Below, in pieces: positions 7,425 through 17,200 of a stretch of 34,496 bases of DNA. This stretch comes from Acetobacteraceae bacterium (GTDB taxonomy: Bacteria; Pseudomonadota; Alphaproteobacteria; Acetobacterales; Acetobacteraceae). The DNA lies in assembly GCA_947478535.1 (NCBI GenBank), contig CANJXD010000003.1:1-34496 (forward strand), written 5' to 3'. Each line of letters starts with the position of its first letter. Position 1 is the first letter of the stretch. A model generated the notes under the pieces. It searched no databases, had not been told where the DNA came from, and saw only the letters and a program-made list of their open reading frames with translations. The position numbers and the translations under genes are program-made.

Positions 7425-8438
7425 ATGCGGGTCGGTGTTATCGGCGCCACCGGAGCGGTGGGGCGGGAGCTGGTGGAGGTCCTGGGGCGGCGGCGCTTCC
7501 CGGTGACAAAACTCCGCCTGTTCGCCTCCGGCCGAAGCGCGGGCACGATTGTCAAAACGCCCTTCGGGGATGTGACGATCGAGGAATTCAAGCCGGAAGC
7601 GGCCAAGGACCTCGACCTCGCCCTGCTCGCCGTCTCCGGCGACTTCGCCAAGAAGTATGCCCCGGGGTTGGTCGCCGCGGGGGTGACGGTGGTGGATAAT
7701 TCCTCCGCCTTCCGGCTGGACGAGGATGTCCCGCTGGTGGTGCCGGAAGTGAACGCGGCCGCCATCGGCAATGCCCGGCTGATCGCCAACCCGAACTGCA
7801 CCACCGCCATCATGGTGGTGGCGCTGGCGCCGCTGCATGCGGCCTTCGGGATCAAGCGCGTCATCGTCTCCACCTACCAGGCCACCTCCGGCGCCGGCGC
7901 CGAGGGCATGGCGGAGCTGGAGCGGGAAACCCGGCGGATGCTGGTGGACGGCGCCAAGCCGCAGAACGAGGTCTTCGCCTACCCGATCCCGTTCAACGTC
8001 ATCCCCCACATCGATACCTTCCAGCCCAACGGCTACACGCGGGAGGAGATGAAGGTGGTGTGGGAGACCCGGAAGATCATGGGTGTGCCAGGCCTGCCCA
8101 TCTCCTGCACCGCGGTGCGCATCCCCACCATGCGGGTGCACGCCGAGGCCATCACCATCGAGACCGAAAAGCCCATCACGCCCGAGGCCGCGCGCGAAGT
8201 GCTGCGCCGTGCCGCAGGCGTGAAGGTGGTGGATGACGTCGCCAACAAGCTCTACCCGATGCCGATGACGGCAACCGGGCAGGATGATTGCGAAGTCGGC
8301 CGCATCCGCCAGAACCTGGTCTTCGGCGACCATGGGCTGGACCTGTTCGTCTGTGGCGACCAGCTGCTGAAGGGCGCCGCCCTGAACGCGGTGCAGATCG
8401 CCGAGCGCGTGCCGCAGTTGATGAAGGCCGCGGCCTGA
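7425..8438 (+). CDS. asd: Aspartate-semialdehyde dehydrogenase
   Basis: The 337-residue NADP-dependent enzyme reduces beta-aspartyl phosphate to aspartate semialdehyde, the branch point to lysine, diaminopimelate, threonine and methionine. The N-terminal dinucleotide-binding motif is [14 protein letters not shown]. The active-site cysteine is C125 in NPNCTTAIM, and the substrate-binding arginine and catalytic histidine are R232 and H239 in [12 protein letters not shown], spaced as in the family. The open frame extends upstream to 7380, but the ATG at 7425 starts exactly at the Rossmann strand and has GGAG at 7412-7415, so it is preferred. The gene appears monocistronic, with 116 bases before it and 126 after it. 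Confidence 0.96.
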   Translation: MRVGVIGATGAVGRELVEVLGRRRFPVTKLRLFASGRSAGTIVKTPFGDVTIEEFKPEAAKDLDLALLAVSGDFAKKYAPGLVAAGVTVVDNSSAFRLDEDVPLVVPEVNAAAIGNARLIANPNCTTAIMVVALAPLHAAFGIKRVIVSTYQATSGAGAEGMAELERETRRMLVDGAKPQNEVFAYPIPFNVIPHIDTFQPNGYTREEMKVVWETRKIMGVPGLPISCTAVRIPTMRVHAEAITIETEKPITPEAAREVLRRAAGVKVVDDVANKLYPMPMTATGQDDCEVGRIRQNLVFGDHGLDLFVCGDQLLKGAALNAVQIAERVPQLMKAAA

Positions 8439-8564
8439 ACCCCCCATCCGGCTCGGCTTTCAGGGCTCATCCCTGGGGGCCGCGCCGGATGATTTGGGAT
8501 CAAAGCGCGCAATGCCGAGTTTTTCCCTCTTTGTTCCAGTGATGCTTATCGCCAGATTGGCGGC

Positions 8565-11354
8565 ATGAATGCCCCCCGCGCCGCCGCGCCGGCCGCCCCG
8601 CCGCGCCTGCTGCTGCCTGATTGCCCCGCGCTGATCGCGGGCTTCGGGCGCGGCACGGTGCTGACGCCGGACGGGGAGCTGTTTGCCGGCCCCGCCATCG
8701 AGATCGGCCGCCGCCTGCGGGACCTGCCGCCACCCATGGTCGTGCATGGCCCTTCCACCGCGAAGCGCCTCGGCATCGGAGCCTTTCCCTGCTGCGACCT
8801 GCTGGAATTGTTCGCCTTCTGCATGCCCGCGCGCCCCGCGGCCCCCACGCCGCGTGGCCTTGCCATGGCCTTGGACCGCGACGCGCCGGAGGATGAGGAA
8901 TCGCTGGCCGCGCTGCTGCCGGAACTCGCGACCGTCATGCTGCGCCACCTCGCGGCGGGGCGAAACGCCCCGCTGAACCGGGACGCGGCGGCGCTGGCGG
9001 CGAAGCTGGCGGCGGAGATCGAATGGTCCTGGGCTGAATCGGTCCTCGCCGCCCTCGGTCAGCCGGATGCCCGCCCCTCGCTCGACCCGCTGAAGGTCTG
9101 GCGCCGCCTGCCGGAATGGGAGGAGGAGGCCCCGCCGCCGCCGCCTGCGCACAATCCCGTTTCCTCCGCCGATGCCCGGCGACGCCTCGCCGAAATCCTC
9201 GGCGAAGGGGCGGAACAGCGGCCGCAGCAGGCGGACTATGCCTCCGCCGCGGCCGCCGCCTTCCAGGCGCGGGATGCACAGGGCGCGCCCAACCTGGTGC
9301 TGGCGGAAGCCGGCACCGGCACGGGCAAGACATTGGGCTATGTCGCCCCCGCCAGCCTCTGGGCCGAACGCAACGGCGCGCCGGTCTGGATTTCCACCTT
9401 CACCCGCAACCTGCAACGCCAGATCGACCAGGAAACCGCCCGGCTCTACCCCGAGCCGAATGAGCGCCGCCGACGCGTCGTCGTCCGCAAGGGGCGGGAG
9501 AACTACCTTTGCCTGCTCAACATGGAGGAAGCGGCCGCCAGCGCCGCCATGGCCGGCCAGATGCTGCCCATGGCCCTCGTCGCCCGCTGGGCCCTGGCGA
9601 CGCGGGACGGCGACCTGATGGGCGGGGATTTTCCTGGGTGGCTCAGCGAGTTGTTCGGCGCCCATAGCGTCTGGCCGCTGGCTGACCGGCGCGGCGAGTG
9701 CATCCATTCCGCCTGCGGCCATTACCGGCAATGCTTTGTCGAACATTCCATCCGTCGCGCCAAGGGCGCCACCCTCGTCATCGCCAACCATGCGCTGGTG
9801 ATGATCCAGGCGGCGCTGGGCGGCGGGGAGGATGGCAAGCCGCTCCGCCTGGTGTTCGATGAGGGACACCACCTGTTCGACGCCGCCGACGCCGCCTTCA
9901 GCGCCGACCTCACGGGGGGCGAGACGGCGGAGCTACGCCGTTGGCTTCTGGGCGCGGAGGGCGGGCGTTCCCGCGCTCGCGGCCTCGCCCGGCGGCTGGA
10001 GGAACTGATCGGCGATCGCCCCGACCTGCTGCTGCCGCTGGAGGAAGCCCTGCAGGCCGCCCGCGCGCTGCCGTCCCAGGGCTGGCCGAACCGGCTGGTG
10101 GACAACGATGCCCGCGGCGCGGCGGAGGAGTTCCTCCACGCCGCGCGCCGCCAGGTGCTGGCCCGGGTCCGGGATGATGACCAGGGCTATGGGGTGGAAT
10201 GCGACGTCCACCCGCTGGGGGACGGCGTGGCCGAGGCGGCGGAGGCGCTGGTCGCCGCGCTGCGCCGCCTGCACACGCCGCTACAGGCGTTGCGGGACCG
10301 GCTGAATGCGCGGCTGGAAGATGAGGCGGAGGAGCTGGAAGTCGGCGACCGCATTCGCATCGAGGCCGCCTGCCGCGGCATCGAGCGCCGCGCCCTGATG
10401 CCGCTGGGCGCCTGGGGCGCCATGCTCGCCACCCTGGCGGAGCCCCCCCGTTCCCCCGGTCAGCGCCCTGAATTCGTCGATTGGTTCGCGCTGGAGCGAA
10501 AGGAAGGCCGGGAATTCGATGCCGGCATGTTCCGCCATCACCTGGACCCGACCCAGCCCTTCGCCATGGCCGTCGCCGCCCCGGCCCACGGTGTCCTCAT
10601 CACCTCCGCCACCCTGCGTGATACCGGGGAAGGCGATGAGGATGATGAGGAAGGGGCCTGGCGCGCGGCGGAAGCCCGCACTGGCGCCAGCCACCTGCCA
10701 TCACCCGCCATCCGCGCCGCCGTCGCATCCCCCTTCGACTACGCGAACCGCACGCGCTGCTTCGTCGTGACCGATGTGGACAAGGGCGATTTCGGCCAGC
10801 TCGCCAGCGCCTATCGCGCGCTGTTCCTGGCCTCCGGTGGTGGCGCGCTCGGCCTCTTCACCGCCGTCCGCCGGTTGCGCGAAGTGCATGGGCGCATCGC
10901 CCAGCCACTCGCGGAGCGTGGCATCCCGCTCTACGCCCAGCACCTCGACGCCATGGACAATGCGACGCTGGTCGATGTGTTCCGGGCGGAGGAGAACTCC
11001 TGCCTGCTCGGCACCGATGCGATGCGCGATGGGGTGGATGTGCCAGGCCGTTCCCTGCGCCTGCTGGTGTTCGATCGCGTTCCCTGGCCGCGCCCGTCCA
11101 TCCTGCACCGCGAACGCCGCACCCACCTCTCGGAAGGGCGGCCGAAATCCTATGACGATGCCATCGCCCGGCACCGGCTGCGCCAGGCCTTCGGCCGGCT
11201 GATCCGCCGGGGCGACGACAAGGGCGTGTTTGTGCTGCTCGACCGGTCCTGCCCGTCCCGCCTGTTGGCGGGGCTGCCGGATGGGGTGTTGATCCGTCGC
11301 CTCGGCCTCGCGGAAGCGGTGGTGGAGACGCGCGGCTTCCTCGCGGAGATTTGA
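8565..11354 (+). CDS. DinG/XPD-family ATP-dependent DNA helicase (Fe-S)
   Basis: This 929-residue superfamily 2 helicase probably unwinds DNA 5'-to-3' during repair or R-loop removal. Walker A is at 249-256 (AEAGTGTGKT) and Walker B is the DEGHH box at 432-436. The four iron-sulfur cysteines are C316, C379, C384 and C390, in NYLCLLN and GECIHSACGHYRQCF. Further motifs are ITSATLRD, a late LGTDAMRDGVDVPGRSLRLL helicase segment and RQAFGRLIRRGDDKG. About 240 residues precede Walker A, beginning LLLPDCPALIAGFGRG. That region is not the exonuclease domain of some DinG proteins and I do not recognise it. The family includes dinG and yoaA, and I cannot choose between them. The stop is followed after 3 bases by the S9 peptidase gene, implying an operon. 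Confidence 0.88.
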   Translation: MNAPRAAAPAAPPRLLLPDCPALIAGFGRGTVLTPDGELFAGPAIEIGRRLRDLPPPMVVHGPSTAKRLGIGAFPCCDLLELFAFCMPARPAAPTPRGLAMALDRDAPEDEESLAALLPELATVMLRHLAAGRNAPLNRDAAALAAKLAAEIEWSWAESVLAALGQPDARPSLDPLKVWRRLPEWEEEAPPPPPAHNPVSSADARRRLAEILGEGAEQRPQQADYASAAAAAFQARDAQGAPNLVLAEAGTGTGKTLGYVAPASLWAERNGAPVWISTFTRNLQRQIDQETARLYPEPNERRRRVVVRKGRENYLCLLNMEEAAASAAMAGQMLPMALVARWALATRDGDLMGGDFPGWLSELFGAHSVWPLADRRGECIHSACGHYRQCFVEHSIRRAKGATLVIANHALVMIQAALGGGEDGKPLRLVFDEGHHLFDAADAAFSADLTGGETAELRRWLLGAEGGRSRARGLARRLEELIGDRPDLLLPLEEALQAARALPSQGWPNRLVDNDARGAAEEFLHAARRQVLARVRDDDQGYGVECDVHPLGDGVAEAAEALVAALRRLHTPLQALRDRLNARLEDEAEELEVGDRIRIEAACRGIERRALMPLGAWGAMLATLAEPPRSPGQRPEFVDWFALERKEGREFDAGMFRHHLDPTQPFAMAVAAPAHGVLITSATLRDTGEGDEDDEEGAWRAAEARTGASHLPSPAIRAAVASPFDYANRTRCFVVTDVDKGDFGQLASAYRALFLASGGGALGLFTAVRRLREVHGRIAQPLAERGIPLYAQHLDAMDNATLVDVFRAEENSCLLGTDAMRDGVDVPGRSLRLLVFDRVPWPRPSILHRERRTHLSEGRPKSYDDAIARHRLRQAFGRLIRRGDDKGVFVLLDRSCPSRLLAGLPDGVLIRRLGLAEAVVETRGFLAEI

Positions 11355-11357
11355 CCC

Positions 11358-13409
11358 ATGGATGCGCGCCCGACCCTCGAAGCGCCCGATGACGACCCCT
11401 TCCTCTGGCTGGAGGAGGTCGATGGCGATCGCGCCCTCATCTGGGTCACCGCGCAGAACGCCCGCACCCTGGCCCGCCTGGCCGATGCCGGTTTCGAGGC
11501 GGATCGGCTTGGCCTCCAGGCGGCACTGGACCGTCCGGACAAGCTGCCGTTGGTGACCCGCCGCGGCGCCCACCTGTTCAACTTCTGGCAGGATGCCACG
11601 AACGCCCGTGGCCTCTGGCGCCGCACCAGCCTCGCCTCCTTCCGCACCACCCAACCGGTGTGGGAGATCCTGCTGGACCTGGACGCGCTGGCCGCCGCGG
11701 AAGGCGAGGATTGGGTCTGGGCCGGCGCCACGACCGTCCCTGTCACCCATGACCGCGCCCTGCTGCGCCTGTCGCGTGGCGGCGGGGATGCGGTGGTGCT
11801 GCGGGAATTCGACCTTGTGACCCGCACCTTCGTCCCGGACGGCTTCGTGCTGCCGGAAGCGAAGGGCAGCGCCGCCTGGCTCGACCGCGATACGCTGCTG
11901 CTGTCCTCCGCCCTCGGCGGGGTCACCAGTTCCGGCTACGGCCGCACCGTCCGGCTGTGGGAGCGGAGCGCGGACCCGTTGCTGGCGCCGGTGCTGTTCG
12001 AGGTGCCGTTCGAAAGCCTGTCCGCCTGGGGCGGTGTGGAACGCGAGGCGGGGCGGGAAAGGCTGGTCTTCCGCGATGGCACCGGCTTCTTCGACGCCAT
12101 CTGGCACATCGGTGACCGCGGCGGCCCCACCACCCGCATCGCCCTGCCCAGCGACGCGCACTTCACCTGGCAGCGCGGCTTCGTCGCGGTGAAGCCGCGC
12201 ACCCCCTGGGCGGTAGCCGGCACGACTTATGCCCCCGATACGCTGCTCGGCCTTTCGCTGGCGGATCTGCTGGCTGGGCGCGCTGCCCCGCGCGTGCTCT
12301 TCACGCCGGAGCCCCGGCGCGCCCTGCAAGGCTTCTTCTGGTGCGATGGGCGGCTGGTGCTGTCCATCCTCGACAATCTCGCCCCCGTCTTCGCCCTGCT
12401 GACGCCCGGCGACGGCGCGTGGGAAGCGGCGGAAATCCCCGGCCTGCCGCGCATCGGCGTCGTCAGCCTCTGGCCCTTCGACACCGAGGCGGAGGAATCC
12501 GACGGCACCCTGCTCGCCCTGGCGCAGGACCCTGTGACGCCGCCGGAACTGCTGCTGACCAGCGTCGCCCCCACGGCACCCGCTTTGCTCAAGGCCTCCA
12601 CTCCCAGTTTCGATGCCAGCGGCCTTGTCGTGTCGCGGCATGAAGCCGTGTCCTCGGATGGCGAGAGCATCCCCTATGTCCAGGTCGGCCCGCGGGATGC
12701 CAGCGGCCGGGCGCCCGTTCACCTCTCGGCCTATGGCGGGTTCCAGGTCTCCCGCCTGCCGGTCTATTCGACCACCACCGGGCGGCTCTGGTTGGAAAAG
12801 GGCGGCACCGCCGTGGTCGGGCAGATCCGCGGTGGCGGGGAATTCGGCACCGCCTGGCACGAGGCGGGGCGGCGGGAGCGGAAGGCGCTCAGCCACGATG
12901 ATTTTGCCGCCATCGCCGCCGATCTCGTGCAGCGTGGTGTCACGGTGCCTGGCCGTATCGCGGCGGAGGGTGGCTCCAACGGTGGCCTGCTGATCGCCAA
13001 TATGCTGACCCGCTTCCCCGAGCGTTTCGGCGCGCTGTTCTGCACCATCCCGCTGATCGACATGCGCCGCTACACGAAGCTGCTCGCCGGTGCGAGCTGG
13101 ATCGCCGAATACGGAGACCCCGACAAGGCCGAGGATTGGGCCTTCATCCGCCACTTCTCCGCCTATCACACCGCCGTGCCCGGCCGGCCCTATCCGCCGA
13201 TCCTGCTGGCAACGAGCCGGCGGGATGACCGCGTCCATCCCGGCCATGCCCGCAAGATGGCGGCGAAGCTGCAGGCCATGGGCTACGAGGCTGGCTTCTA
13301 CGAACCCGATTCCGGTGGCCATGGCTACGGCAAGGACAATGCGGAGGTTGCCCGCTTCGCCGCCCTCGGGGCCGCGTTCCTGCGGCGATCCATCGGTTGG
13401 GACGCATAA
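11358..13409 (+). CDS. S9-family prolyl oligopeptidase-like serine peptidase
   Basis: The 683-residue protein has a beta-propeller N-terminal part (starting DPFLWLEEVDGDRALIWV) and a C-terminal alpha/beta-hydrolase domain. The likely triad is about S540 in AEGGSNGGLL, D623 in SRRDDRVHPGHARK and H655 in DSGGHGYGKDN. The oxyanion-side motifs YGGF and GGGEFGTAWHEAG precede it. Such enzymes cleave short peptides, often after proline or at dibasic sites, in the cytoplasm or periplasm. No signal peptide is visible, so a cytoplasmic site is favoured. The ATG lies 3 bases after the helicase stop, with GGAG overlapping the helicase 3' end. The pairing with a helicase has no obvious functional logic and may only be shared transcription. 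Confidence 0.92.
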   Translation: MDARPTLEAPDDDPFLWLEEVDGDRALIWVTAQNARTLARLADAGFEADRLGLQAALDRPDKLPLVTRRGAHLFNFWQDATNARGLWRRTSLASFRTTQPVWEILLDLDALAAAEGEDWVWAGATTVPVTHDRALLRLSRGGGDAVVLREFDLVTRTFVPDGFVLPEAKGSAAWLDRDTLLLSSALGGVTSSGYGRTVRLWERSADPLLAPVLFEVPFESLSAWGGVEREAGRERLVFRDGTGFFDAIWHIGDRGGPTTRIALPSDAHFTWQRGFVAVKPRTPWAVAGTTYAPDTLLGLSLADLLAGRAAPRVLFTPEPRRALQGFFWCDGRLVLSILDNLAPVFALLTPGDGAWEAAEIPGLPRIGVVSLWPFDTEAEESDGTLLALAQDPVTPPELLLTSVAPTAPALLKASTPSFDASGLVVSRHEAVSSDGESIPYVQVGPRDASGRAPVHLSAYGGFQVSRLPVYSTTTGRLWLEKGGTAVVGQIRGGGEFGTAWHEAGRRERKALSHDDFAAIAADLVQRGVTVPGRIAAEGGSNGGLLIANMLTRFPERFGALFCTIPLIDMRRYTKLLAGASWIAEYGDPDKAEDWAFIRHFSAYHTAVPGRPYPPILLATSRRDDRVHPGHARKMAAKLQAMGYEAGFYEPDSGGHGYGKDNAEVARFAALGAAFLRRSIGWDA

Positions 13410-13499
13410 CCGATCATTGCTGCGGTGCGGGCCCGCTTCCCGCTTGACCCCGGCGCTCCCCCGGGTGAGCAAGGCCGTACAGGATACCGGAGACTTCCG

Positions 13500-13934
13500 A
13501 TGCCGACGCGCACCACGATCCGCCTTTCGCCCTTCACCGCGCAGGAAGCCCTGCTCTGCGCCATGGTGCTGATGTCGGCCGCCGATGGTCCCATGTCCGA
13601 CGCCGAACTCGCGATGATGTCTCGTCTGGTGCAGGAACTGCCCGCCTTCTCCGATTTCCACAGCAGCGAGATCGAGACGGTGACGGAAGTGGTCGCCCGC
13701 CTGCTCGCCCGCCCGGAAGGCCTGGACGATGCCCTGACCATGATCCGGGAGGCGCTGCCAATGCGCCTGCGGGAAACCGCCTACCTCCTCGCCTGCGAGG
13801 TCTGCGCGGCGGATGGCGAAGCGACGCAGGAAGAACTGCGCTTCCTGCAGGATCTCCGTATCGGCCTTGACCTCGATCGCCTGATCGCCGGCGCCATCGA
13901 GCGTGCCGCCAAGGCGCGCTACCAGGTCATTTGA
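13500..13934 (+). CDS. TerB-like (tellurite-resistance) family protein
   Basis: The 144-residue all-helical protein has two AADG-type acidic loops, SAADGPMSDAELAMMSRLV (about residues 25-43) and CAADGEATQEELRFLQDL (about 100-117). That duplicated pattern is characteristic of the TerB/DUF533 superfamily. These proteins are often described as tellurite-resistance proteins, but most function in other stress or metal-linked contexts. No other ter genes are in the window. The chosen ATG at 13500 is preceded by CCGGAGACTTCCG; the frame is open further upstream to 13425 without domain character. It lies 90 bases downstream of the S9 peptidase, so it could be the last gene of the same transcript. A small GC-rich hairpin (13941-13959) follows the stop. 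Confidence 0.82.
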   Translation: MPTRTTIRLSPFTAQEALLCAMVLMSAADGPMSDAELAMMSRLVQELPAFSDFHSSEIETVTEVVARLLARPEGLDDALTMIREALPMRLRETAYLLACEVCAADGEATQEELRFLQDLRIGLDLDRLIAGAIERAAKARYQVI

Positions 13935-13940
13935 CACACG

Positions 13941-13959
13941 GGCGCGCGACGGGCGCGCC
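13941..13959 (+). terminator. GC-rich hairpin after the TerB-like gene
   Basis: GGCGCGC (13941-13947) pairs with GCGCGCC (13953-13959) across a GACGG loop, starting seven bases after the TGA at 13932-13934. There is no T tract after it, so it is only a weak terminator candidate. Confidence 0.35.
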
Positions 13960-14054
13960 ACCGGCAGGCTTCGGGATACCCATGGGTCTTTGACTGGCTG
14001 GGGCCTGTGCTCCGGGCGGTCGCCGACGCCATGGGCGTCAGGCGCGACGCTGAG

Positions 14055-14238
14055 CAAAATTTGATAAAAATCCCACAGTGAAATAAATTTAGTATTTTTT
14101 GCGAATTCTGACGCCGGCAAACGATTGTAGCAACTCCAAGTAATCAAAGAAATTCAGACTCTATGACATAGCATAATTTCCTTCCAGGAATTCTCGTTTC
14201 GAGTCATGATCATGATGAAATCCGGGAAATGAGGCACT
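14055..14238 (+). promoter_or_regulatory. AT-rich leader upstream of the RTX gene
   Basis: Unlike the rest of the window, this stretch is rich in A and T, with runs such as AAAATTTGATAAAAATC, AATAAATTTAG and TATTTTTTGCG near 14055-14105. A 12-bp perfect palindrome TCATGATCATGA lies at 14204-14215. The frame of the RTX gene enters here as the short peptide M-I-M-M-K-S-G-K (ATG 14206) and is closed by TGA at 14230-14232. A GAGG at 14231-14234 then precedes the ATA at 14239. No clear -35/-10 pair can be singled out. A stretch of 304 bases between the TerB-like gene and the RTX gene holds only this leader and the hairpin at 13941. Confidence 0.5.
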
Positions 14239-17200
14239 ATAGCCACTCTTACTGGGACTGCCGCTGGTGAAACTCTAGTCGGTGGCAATGCTGCCGATTT
14301 CATTGGCGGTGCGGCGGGCAACGAGACACTGCTCGGCAATGGCGGGGCCGATACGCTGGTCTCCGGCACTGGCGATGATTTCCTGATCGGTGGCGCCGCC
14401 ATCGATATCGCCGTCATCGACCGCTCGGCCATCACGGCCAATATCAACTTCATCAACACCGGCGGCGGCGCGGCGGCGGATCGCTGGGAGATCCGCGACG
14501 GCGTCATCTCGACCACTGTCGAGGGTGTGGAGCGCTTCGATTTCCGCTCCGGCTCCGGCAATGACAGCCTGGTCGGTGATGCCCTGGCCGATACGCTCGA
14601 CGGTGGCGACGGCAACGATACCATCGCCACCGGTGCCGGCGCCGATACGATCAATGGCGGCAATGGCACCGACCGCGTCATCATCGACCGCTCGACCTCC
14701 GTCGCCAACCTCGTCCTGACCGTGGCGGCGGTGGGCGTGAGCACCGTTTTCGACAGCGCCCGTGTCATCGGCGTGGAGGAGTTCAACGTCACCGCCGGCC
14801 TCGGTAATGACCGGCTGACCGGTGGCGCCTTCAACGACACGCTGGCCGGTGGCGACGGTTCGGACACGCTCAGCGGTGGTGCCGGGAATGACCGGCTTGC
14901 CGGTGGCGATGGCGCGGATACGCTGATCTCGGGCAGTGGCGAGGACGAGCTGGATGGCGGCGCCGGCATCGACCTGGCGGTGCTGGATCGTAGCACGGTT
15001 ACCGGCAACATCGTCTTCGCCAACGTCTTCGGCGGCCCACCGGCCAATCGGGACGAACTGATCGACGGCGTGCGGTTCAGCCTCGTCTTCGATGCCGAGC
15101 GGTTCAACGTCACGACGGGTTCGGGCAATGACCGCATCGATGGCGATGCGCTGAGCGACACGCTCTCCGGCGGTTCGGGCAATGATACCCTGATCACGGG
15201 CATCGGTGCCGACAGCGTCAATGGCGGGGCGGATACCGACCGCGTCATCATCGACCGCTCTGGCGCCCTGGCGGGCCTTTCGCTGGCAGTGCTGGCTGCG
15301 GCCTCGAACACCCTGTTCGACGGCGCGACGATCACCGGGGTGGAGGAGTTTCGTGTCATCACCGGCAGCGGCGCTGACACGCTGGCCGGCGGTGCCTTCG
15401 CGGATTCGCTTGCCGGTGAAGCTGGCGATGACAGCCTGACCGGTGGCGCCGGGAATGACAGCCTCGCTGGCGGCGAGGGCGCGGATACGCTGGTCTCGGG
15501 CAGCGGTGATGACGAGCTGGATGGCGGCGCCGGCATCGACCTGATGGTGATCGACCGCAGCGCCATCACCGCGAGTATCACCTTCGCCAACATCTTCGGT
15601 GGCCCGCCGGCCAATCGGGACGAACTGCGCGACAGCGCCTTCGCCGGCAATTTCGACAATGCCGAGCGGTTTCACATCATCACCGGTGCGGGCAATGACA
15701 CGGTGGTGGGCGACGCGCTGGCGGATACGCTCTCAGGTGGCGCCGGCAATGACAGCATCCGGTCCGGCACCGGCGCCGACAGCATCAACGGCGGCACCGG
15801 CCAGGACCGGGTGGCGATCGACCATTCCGGTGCTGTCACGGGCCTGTCGCTGACGGTGCTCGCGGCGGGCGCCAACACCCTGTTCGATGGCGCGACGATC
15901 ACCGGGGTGGAGGAGTTCCACGTCGCCTCCGGCAGCGGGGCGGATACGCTGACCGGCGGCACGGCCGCGGATTCGATCTTCGGTGGCGCCGGCGATGATG
16001 TGCTCAGCGGTGGCACGGGCAATGACACGCTGGAGGGCGGCGAGGGCGCGGATACGCTGGTCTCGGGCAGCGGTGCGGACGAGTTGGATGGCGGCGCCGG
16101 CATCGACCTCGCGGTGATCGACCGCAGCGCCGTCACCGCGAACATCACCTTCGCCAACATCTTCGGTGGCCCGCCGGCCAATCGGGATGAACTTCGCGAC
16201 GGCGCCTTCGCCAGTAATTTCGACAATGCCGAGCAGTTCCGGATGACCACCGGTGCGGGCAATGACAGCCTGGTCGGCGATGCCCTGGCGGATTCGCTCT
16301 CCGGCGGGAATGGCGGCGATCGGCTGCTTGGCGGCCTCGGCGACGACACCTTCATCGGTGGCGCCGGTGTGGATACGGCGGTCGTCGACGGCGCCTGGTC
16401 CGACTACCTGATCACCCGCGACGGCGCGGGAAGCCTGATCCTGACCCGCAGCGGCGACACGGACGAAGTGCGCAGCGACGTCGAAATCCTGGTCTTCGGC
16501 ACCGATCCCGGCGCGATGAGCGTCGATCTCCGCGCACCGCCGACCGGCCTTGGCAGCGATGCCGTGCTATCCTCCCGCGGGCCGACACTCAACGCGCCGG
16601 TCGAAGTCGGCATCGATGAGGATGCCAATGCGGCGACGCTGGCTGTGGATGAGAATGCCGCCATCGGCACGGTGATCGGCACGGTGACCGCGAGCGATCC
16701 GACCCTGTTCCTCGGCGATGTCCTGACCTTCAGCCTGAGCGGCGCGCCCGGTCCCTTCGCGCTGGTGAAGGTTTCCGACACGATGGCGGAGATCCGGGTC
16801 CAGGGCGTGGTCGATTTCGAGAGTGGCGGCGCGTCGCAGGCCATCGAGATGCGCGTCACCGACATCGCCGGCAACTTCATGCATGGCTTCGTGTCGATCG
16901 GTGTCTTCGACATCCCGGAAGCGCCGACCATCAGCACGACATCGCTGACAGTGGCGGAAAATACGCAGGCCGTCGGCACGATCAGCGGTGACGGTTTCGG
17001 CAATGCCATCACCTGGTCGCTGGCCGCCGGTGGGGCCGACAACGCACTGTTCAGCATCGATGCCGCGACCGGTGCGCTGCGCTTCGCCGCTGCCGCAGGG
17101 GGCGATTTCGAAGCGGATGCGAGCTTTGACGTCTTGGTGCGCGCGACCACGACCAGCGGTTCCTCAACCCAGGCCGTGGCGGTGACGCTGACCGATGTGA

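Noticed and set aside
11358..13409. Acylaminoacyl peptidase or protease II (ptrB) as a firm name
   Set aside because: The triad and propeller are clear, but subfamily markers could not be judged from sequence alone, so only S9 was assigned.
13500..13934. A tellurite-resistance operon
   Set aside because: Only a single TerB-like protein is present, without terC, terD or terZ neighbours.
10701..14147. A 1148-codon minus-strand frame across the helicase, peptidase and TerB-like genes
   Set aside because: It is a shadow of three well-supported plus-strand genes, with low-complexity Arg/Gly/His composition and no domains.
14154..15675. Long minus-strand reading frames of 466-501 codons across the RTX gene
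   Set aside because: They mirror the RTX repeats codon for codon, have monotonous Pro/Ser/Ala or Asp/Arg composition, and lack ribosome sites.
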